Origin: QFOX01 sp033763655
Lineage (GTDB): Bacteria > Pseudomonadota > Alphaproteobacteria > Rickettsiales > UBA3002
Direction of reading: 5' to 3'
Length of the DNA stretch: 64,000 nt
Assembly (NCBI GenBank): GCA_033763655.1
Contig: JANRKD010000001.1
Span: forward strand, 128,298-192,297
A program made the position numbers and the translations under genes. Below are positions 58,967 through 64,000 of this stretch, piece after piece. Within the stretch, counting starts at the first letter, position 1; every line of letters begins with the position of its first letter. Below the pieces are notes generated by a model. That model did not search any database and was not told the origin of the DNA. It saw nothing but the letters and a program-made list of their open reading frames with translations.

Positions 58967-59449
58967 ATGAAAAAATCTGCATTAGCTCTGGCCGCTTCCC
59001 TTCTGCTTCTCGCCGCGTGCGATTCCAGTTCGAGTGATAACGGCAGCGCCGGTGGCGTTGGCGCAGGCGGTGCAGGCACCGGCGCCGGCGTTCTCGGTCA
59101 GGCGACCGATGGCACCAACATCACCGACCGCGTTTATTTCGCGACCGACAGCTCGGTGATTGATTCCGAAGGTCAGGCCGCGCTTGACCGTCAGGCGGGC
59201 TGGCTGAAAGCTAACGAAAGCGTCAATGTCACCCTCGAAGGCCATGCCGACGAACGTGGCACCCGTGAGTACAACATCGCCCTGGGCGAGCGTCGTGCAA
59301 CGGCGGCGAAAAACTACCTCGTCGGCCAGGGCATTGCGGCCAGCCGCCTCTCGACCATCTCGTATGGTAAAGAGCGTCCGGCCGTCACCGGCAACGACGA
59401 AAGCGCCTGGAGCCAGAACCGCCGTGCGGTAACGGTGATCGCGAACTAG
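58967..59449 (+). CDS. pal: Peptidoglycan-associated outer-membrane lipoprotein Pal
   Basis: A 160-residue lipoprotein: signal peptide with lipobox LLAAC (Cys20), a Gly/Ala-rich linker and an OmpA-like domain (DRVYFATDSSVIDSEGQAAL, EGHADERGTREYNIALGERRA) that binds peptidoglycan. CAGGAGA precedes the ATG. The adjacent TolB/TolA system holds the outer membrane to the cell wall during division. Because the FliB-like gene separates it from tolB, it must use a promoter in the 200-bp gap upstream. Confidence 0.95.
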   Translation: MKKSALALAASLLLLAACDSSSSDNGSAGGVGAGGAGTGAGVLGQATDGTNITDRVYFATDSSVIDSEGQAALDRQAGWLKANESVNVTLEGHADERGTREYNIALGERRATAAKNYLVGQGIAASRLSTISYGKERPAVTGNDESAWSQNRRAVTVIAN

Positions 59450-59470
59450 TTGCGCGCCACACTTTATCGA

Positions 59471-59500
59471 AAAGCCCGCCAGTAATGGCGGGCTTTTTTG
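59471..59500 (+). terminator. Rho-independent terminator after pal
   Basis: AAAGCCCGCC and GGCGGGCTTT form a perfect 10-bp stem with a 6-base loop, followed by a T-run, 21 bp after the pal stop. Confidence 0.93.
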
Positions 59501-59550
59501 TGCGCGGGCCTTGAACCTGTGCCAGAAACTTGCTAGCGAGGAACTCCCTT

Positions 59551-60495
59551 ATGGAGAATTTCATGCGTCACCTCGCCCTGCTGCTGCTTCCCCTCGCCCT
59601 GCTGGCTTCCGCCGCAAGCGCACAGGATGCCGCCGGCAACGCCCTGAACACACGTCTTGACCGCCTTGAGCGCGACCTTAATTTTGTCCAGAAACAAGTC
59701 TACCGCAGCAGTGAAAGCGGTGACGGGAAAACCGATGGCACCCCCCTCAACAGCGGCCAATTGCAGGTGCGCTTCTCGCAAATTGACGAGGAATTGCGCC
59801 AAATTCGCGGCCTCATCGAGCAGACCCAGTTCCAGAATCGGCAAAGCACCGCCGCGCTGAAAAAACTTTCCGACGATGTCGATTTCCGCCTGCGGGCGCT
59901 GGAGCAGAAACAGGCGCAAACCGAGGCCGTGGCAGCCCCCGCCACCGCCACATCCGCCGCGGAGGAAGCTGCGCCGGTCGCCGCGAATGAAGCGGCAAAA
60001 CCCGTCGTCACCGCTGTCGCTGGCGCCACCGCCCCGGCAGAGGCCGAAAAACCTGCCAGCTACAAGCCCGAGGTCAAAGAGAAACCGGCCCCGACCGGCA
60101 AGGATTTCCCGGACGCCAACGCCCATTACTCGCACGCCTTCAAACTCCTCAGCGAGAAGAATTTCAGCGAAGCCGCCAGCAGCTTCGATGCGTTTGTCAA
60201 AAAATATCCCGCCGACCCGCTGACCGCCAACGCCTATTACTGGCTGGGTGAAAGCCATTATGCGCGCAGCGATTTCACCCGCGCGACCGAGAGCTTCCGC
60301 AAAGGGTTCGAGGCCAGCCCCGACGGCCAGAAAGCCCCCGACAACCTCTACAAACTGGCGCTGTCGCTGGCGCAGATCAAACGCAAGACCGAAGCCTGCG
60401 TGGTGCTGGCACAGGTCATCAGCCGCTACGGTGAGACGGCCAAACGCACGGCGGCCAAAGCCACCGAGGCGCGCACCACAATGCAATGCAAGTAA
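59551..60495 (+). CDS. cpoB: Cell division coordinator CpoB (YbgF)
   Basis: A 314-residue periplasmic protein with a signal peptide (LLLLPLALLASAASA). An N-terminal coiled coil (residues about 25-120: LDRLERDLNFVQKQV, LRQIRGLIEQ, LKKLSDDVDFRLRALEQ) trimerises the protein. A Pro/Ala-rich linker and C-terminal TPR repeats (HAFKLLSEKNFSEAASSFDAFV, ANAYYWLGESHYARSDF) follow. It links Tol-Pal constriction to peptidoglycan synthesis. Both the ATG at 59551 (GAGG upstream) and at 59563 (GGAG upstream) are plausible. It lies just past the pal terminator. Confidence 0.9.
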   Translation: MENFMRHLALLLLPLALLASAASAQDAAGNALNTRLDRLERDLNFVQKQVYRSSESGDGKTDGTPLNSGQLQVRFSQIDEELRQIRGLIEQTQFQNRQSTAALKKLSDDVDFRLRALEQKQAQTEAVAAPATATSAAEEAAPVAANEAAKPVVTAVAGATAPAEAEKPASYKPEVKEKPAPTGKDFPDANAHYSHAFKLLSEKNFSEAASSFDAFVKKYPADPLTANAYYWLGESHYARSDFTRATESFRKGFEASPDGQKAPDNLYKLALSLAQIKRKTEACVVLAQVISRYGETAKRTAAKATEARTTMQCK

Positions 60496-61793
60496 CCGGC
60501 AGCAACCTTGCTGCCCATTTCGATGCCTGCCTTGCGCGCGCGCTTTTCCCTTCGCAGCCCGGCGCAGCGCCGCTGCGGCTTGCAGTCGCCCTTTCCGGCG
60601 GGGCCGATAGCCTCGCCCTCACCCTGCTGACGCAGGCATGGGCGGCGCGTCACGGTGCGCAGCTTGTCGCCCTCACCGTCGATCACCGCCTGCGCGACAA
60701 CTCGACTGCCGAAGCACACGCCGTCGCACAGCAGATGGCTGCCCACGGTATCGCGCATCACATCCTCACACCCGCCCATGTGCCCGTGTCGGGCAATATG
60801 CAGGAAACCGCGCGCAGCTGGCGTTATGCCGCACTGGCCGAGGCCTGCGTCACCCACGGGATTCTGCATTGCCTTGTTGCTCATACGGCGGGCGATAACC
60901 GCGAGACCGCCGCACACAACCTCGCGCGCGGCGCCACGGCGGATGGGGCCTCGGGCATGCGTTGCGTTCGCACGCTGCACGGGGTGCGTTTCCTGCGCCC
61001 GTTACTGGCGGTCGAACGCGCAACGCTTGAAGCCTACCTCACCGGGCGCGGCGTCGCATGGATGAACGACCCTTCCAACGACAACCCGCGTTTTGCCCGT
61101 GTGCGCACCCGCGCTGCCTTGCGCGACGATGCCGCAAAGCGCGCCGCACTCGATGCGATTCTCGCGCAGCAATCAGCCGCGCGCACCGGGCGCGATGCAG
61201 CGCTGGCCGAAGCGGCAATACGCTGTGTCACCCTCAGCCCGCTCGGGTTTGCCGATCTGAACCTCGCCGCGTGGCGCGCGCTCGAACCCACGCTTGCCAG
61301 CCAGTTGCTGGCCGATACCCTCACCACCATCAGCGGCGCGGCGCACCGCCCACGCGGGGGCGACACGGCACGGCTGATAGCTGCACTCGCGCAGGGTGAT
61401 GGCCGCCGCCGCACCCTGCATGGCTGCGAGCTGGGGGCGCAGCAGGGCGTCGTGCGCATCGCCCGCGAGGCAGCACGGGTCGAAGCGGCCATCACCCTGC
61501 GCGGGCGGGGCGAAACACGCTGGGACAACCGCTTTCATGTGCGGTATGCCCTTCCCGGGGATGTGGCCATTACCCTGCGCGCGCTGGGTAGCGACGGCAG
61601 GCAACAGGCGCGCGCCGCTGCCGCCATTGCGGGAGAGGCACGCCCGGCGCCGCTGCCGTTGGCCACCCCCTCGCTGTGGCAGGGCGAGACGCTGGTGGCC
61701 ATTCCGCATCTCCTGGCGCGCGGCGAGGGCGGGTGGCCGGTGCAGCTTGGCTTCGCGCCCGCAAAACCGCTTGCCGCTGCGCCATTTTGGTGA
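60486..61793 (+). CDS. tilS: tRNA(Ile)-lysidine synthetase TilS
   Basis: A 435-residue enzyme that modifies C34 of the minor tRNA-Ile (CAU) to lysidine. The N-type ATP pyrophosphatase motif SGGADSLAL (residues 38-46) is conserved. LVALTVDHRLRDNST and VAHTAGDNRETAAHNLARGA fit the PP-loop family; the second differs slightly from the usual HHxDDQxETxLxR form (AHTAGDNRETAAHNL), but keeps the D and E/T residues. The start overlaps cpoB by 10 bp. FtsH follows as in many alphaproteobacteria. Confidence 0.9.
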   Translation: MQVTGSNLAAHFDACLARALFPSQPGAAPLRLAVALSGGADSLALTLLTQAWAARHGAQLVALTVDHRLRDNSTAEAHAVAQQMAAHGIAHHILTPAHVPVSGNMQETARSWRYAALAEACVTHGILHCLVAHTAGDNRETAAHNLARGATADGASGMRCVRTLHGVRFLRPLLAVERATLEAYLTGRGVAWMNDPSNDNPRFARVRTRAALRDDAAKRAALDAILAQQSAARTGRDAALAEAAIRCVTLSPLGFADLNLAAWRALEPTLASQLLADTLTTISGAAHRPRGGDTARLIAALAQGDGRRRTLHGCELGAQQGVVRIAREAARVEAAITLRGRGETRWDNRFHVRYALPGDVAITLRALGSDGRQQARAAAAIAGEARPAPLPLATPSLWQGETLVAIPHLLARGEGGWPVQLGFAPAKPLAAAPFW

Positions 61794-61899
61794 TTGAACG
61801 GATGCGCTGGGTGAGTCGCGCGCGTCCGTCGGCGAATTCAGCCGCCCGAACAACGCCGACACCCCACCGGCGCCACCGCTAACGATTCAGGACACCCCT

Positions 61900-63831
61900 A
61901 TGCCGCCACTGACAAAAAACATCGCCCTGTGGGTTGGCATCATGGTTGCCATTCTGTTGCTGGTGAACCTCTCGCAAGGGGGCCTTGGCAGCGACACGGC
62001 CAGCAGCACCGGCGGCGCCACCCGCCTTGCCTATTCGGAGTTTCTAAGCAAGGTCGAAAGCGGCGAGGTGCGGGATGTGATCGTCCGCGAAAGCGCCGAA
62101 GCGGGCACCCTCATTCAGGGCCATCTGACCAACGGCGAACGCTTCGCCCTGCAAGGCCTGAACGACCCCCGCCTGGTCGAGATACTACGCGCGAACAATG
62201 TCAAGCTGTCGGCAGCGCCCGGCGGCTCGGGGGCGGATTCGCTGCTGAGCATTTTCCTTTCCTCGTGGCTGCCATTTCTGGTGCTGATCGGGGTGTATGT
62301 TTTCTTCATGCGCCAGATGCAGGGCAAAAGCGGCGGCGGTGGCGGGGCGATGGGGTTTGGTAAATCGCGCGCCAAAATGCTCAATGAAAATACCGAGAAA
62401 AAAACCTTCGACGACGTCGCAGGTATTGATGAAGCAAAGGAAGAGCTGCAGGAGCTGGTGGATTTCCTCAAGAACCCGCAGAAATTCCAGAAACTCGGCG
62501 GGCGCATCCCTAAAGGTTGCCTGCTGGTCGGCCCTCCGGGGACGGGGAAAACCCTGCTCGCGCGCGCGATTGCGGGCGAAGCGGGCGTCCCGTTCTTTTC
62601 CATTTCCGGCTCCGATTTCGTCGAAATGTTCGTCGGCGTTGGTGCCAGCCGTGTGCGCGACATGTTCGAACAGGGCAAGAAAAACGCGCCCTGCATTATT
62701 TTCATCGACGAGATTGACGCGGTGGGGCGCCATCGCGGTGCAGGCATCGGCGGCGGTAACGACGAGCGCGAACAAACCCTGAACCAGTTGCTGGTCGAGA
62801 TGGACGGCTTCGAGGCCAACGAAGGCGTCATCCTGATTGCCGCCACTAACCGGCCCGATGTACTCGATTCGGCCCTGCTGCGCCCGGGCCGTTTCGATCG
62901 CCAGATTGTCGTGCCCAACCCGGATATCGAGGGGCGCACCAAAATCCTCAACGTGCATCTGAAAAAAGTGCCGATGGCGCCGGATGTCGATGCCAAAATC
63001 CTCGCGCGCGGCACGCCGGGCTTCTCAGGGGCGGATCTGGCCAACCTCGTCAACGAGGCGGCGCTGCTGGCCGCGCGGCAGGATAAAAAAGTCGTCACCA
63101 TGCGCGAGCTTGAGGCCGCCAAAGACAAGGTGATGATGGGCGTCGAGCGCAAATCCATGGTGATGAGTGAGGAAGAAAAACGCATGACCGCCTACCACGA
63201 GGCGGGGCACGCGGTGGTCTCGATCCATTTCCCGGCGAGCGACCCGATTCACAAAGCCACCATCATCCCACGCGGGCGGGCGCTGGGCATGGTGATGCGC
63301 CTACCCGAAGCCGATAAAATCTCGTACCTGCGCGATAAAATGCTCGCCGATCTGGCCGTCAGCATGGGCGGTCGCGCGGCAGAGGAAATCATCTTCGGTC
63401 ATGCGAAAGTCAGCAGCGGCGCCAGCTCGGACATTCAGTACGCGACGCGGCTGGCCAACGCGATGGTAACGCAATGGGGCATGAGCGACACGCTCGGGCC
63501 GATTTTATTTGCCGCGACGGAAGAGCATCAGGCGCCGATGATTCGCTCGCCCGAGGCGATTGCGCAGGTGGATGCGGAAATCAAACGCATCGTGAATGAC
63601 GCGCATAAGGCCGCCAGCGCAATCCTCACCGACCACCGCGACCAGCTCGAAGCCGTTGCCCTCGCTTTGATTGAATACGAGACCCTCACCGGCGACGAAA
63701 TCAAGCAGATTATGGCGGGCGAGAGAATCACCCGACCCGACCCGCATGCCGCCGCCCCGAAGGCCGTGCGCAGCAAACTGCCGGGCGCACGCAAAGCGGA
63801 TGGCACCGGGGAGAGCGACAGCGTGCACTAG
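61900..63831 (+). CDS. ftsH: ATP-dependent zinc metalloprotease FtsH
   Basis: A 643-residue membrane AAA+ protease. Two N-terminal membrane helices (IALWVGIMVAILLLVNLS, SIFLSSWLPFLVLIGVYVFFM) flank a small periplasmic domain. GPPGTGKTLLARAI is Walker A, CIIFIDEIDAVGR Walker B, NRPDVLDSALLRPGRFDRQ the second-region-of-homology, and AYHEAGHAVV carries the zinc-binding HExxH. It removes misfolded membrane proteins and regulates LpxC/LPS balance in many bacteria. Confidence 0.96.
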   Translation: MPPLTKNIALWVGIMVAILLLVNLSQGGLGSDTASSTGGATRLAYSEFLSKVESGEVRDVIVRESAEAGTLIQGHLTNGERFALQGLNDPRLVEILRANNVKLSAAPGGSGADSLLSIFLSSWLPFLVLIGVYVFFMRQMQGKSGGGGGAMGFGKSRAKMLNENTEKKTFDDVAGIDEAKEELQELVDFLKNPQKFQKLGGRIPKGCLLVGPPGTGKTLLARAIAGEAGVPFFSISGSDFVEMFVGVGASRVRDMFEQGKKNAPCIIFIDEIDAVGRHRGAGIGGGNDEREQTLNQLLVEMDGFEANEGVILIAATNRPDVLDSALLRPGRFDRQIVVPNPDIEGRTKILNVHLKKVPMAPDVDAKILARGTPGFSGADLANLVNEAALLAARQDKKVVTMRELEAAKDKVMMGVERKSMVMSEEEKRMTAYHEAGHAVVSIHFPASDPIHKATIIPRGRALGMVMRLPEADKISYLRDKMLADLAVSMGGRAAEEIIFGHAKVSSGASSDIQYATRLANAMVTQWGMSDTLGPILFAATEEHQAPMIRSPEAIAQVDAEIKRIVNDAHKAASAILTDHRDQLEAVALALIEYETLTGDEIKQIMAGERITRPDPHAAAPKAVRSKLPGARKADGTGESDSVH

Positions 63832-64000
63832 CCACTCCGCATCACGTAAGGGGCCCGTACACCAAATCTAACCATTCATTTCATTGCAGGCCCTGAGGGG
63901 CTGGGCTATAGCGGTAGTTAGCAACATCACGAGGGATAAACATTGAGGCAGACATCCGCCACAAGCTCCCGCTCCCCCCTTGCGGGGGAGCCAAAACCCT
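63832..64000. other. Window end with a small palindrome
   Basis: No confident gene. GCTCCCCC and GGGGGAGC form a perfect 8-bp hairpin at 63971-63991. A TTG-initiated frame from 63943 runs to the edge (its product contains SPLAGEP, like the repeat insert in dnaX), so the last 60 bp may be part of another repeat copy or the start of a downstream gene. Confidence 0.3.

Overview
The window is a GC-rich stretch of an alphaproteobacterial chromosome. It carries the usual alphaproteobacterial arrangements: dnaX-ybaB-recR, ruvAB-ybgC-tolQRAB-pal-cpoB-tilS-ftsH, dusB next to an NtrB-type kinase, an IspD-IspF fusion, DUF1150, LolA and FtsK. The order or genus cannot be fixed from sequence alone. No phage, plasmid, IS transposase or CRISPR array was seen.

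1-2.7 kb: a truncated AhpD-like gene, a lone cyclic-nucleotide-binding protein, an unlisted Cys-rich mini membrane protein and cyclopropane fatty acid synthase. 2.8-15 kb: a bacterial sphingolipid locus. It has acyl-ACP/AMP ligase, CerR-type reductase, acyl carrier protein and serine palmitoyltransferase. A metallophosphoesterase, two nucleotidyltransferases, a CDP-alcohol phosphotransferase, a lipid kinase and a Tam41-like cytidylyltransferase follow, then CerS-type acyltransferase and a membrane fatty acid hydroxylase. Together they suggest ceramide synthesis followed by kinase, CDP-ceramide and head-group transfer. lptG and lptF lie directly upstream of the CerS arm on the same strand.

17.4-29.4 kb: a leucine-oxidation gene train with translationally coupled acyl-CoA ligase, acyl-CoA dehydrogenase, split methylcrotonyl-CoA carboxylase, methylglutaconyl-CoA hydratase and HMG-CoA lyase. 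It also contains an aldehyde dehydrogenase and a 2-keto acid decarboxylase, so the chain could run from ketoisocaproate through 3-methylbutanal without branched-chain keto acid dehydrogenase. 29.5-33 kb: one large orphan protein of about 1140 residues.

33-46.6 kb: housekeeping genes (xth, lolA, ftsK, dnaX, ybaB, recR, rmuC, glmU, pncC, pgpA, ispDF). 46.6-47.7 kb: a small AT-rich island with two small membrane proteins sharing an upstream motif, followed by a 149-bp palindromic element. 47.7-64 kb: dusB, a PAS-less NtrB-like kinase, tRNA-Tyr, ruvAB and the tol-pal locus through ftsH. tolA carries an in-frame amber codon, and two unrelated genes sit inside the tol-pal locus.

The most unusual signal is a palindromic repeat family with a fixed layout: a CTCTCCC/GGGAGAG hairpin, a variable hairpin, then GGGTGAGGGC. 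It occurs as an inverted pair upstream of dnaX, as an in-frame insertion inside dnaX, and as inverted ends around a DUF559 nuclease gene between ruvB and ybgC. The last insertion is bounded by an exact 33-bp direct duplication of the ruvB/ybgC junction, which looks like the footprint of a recent mobile cassette.
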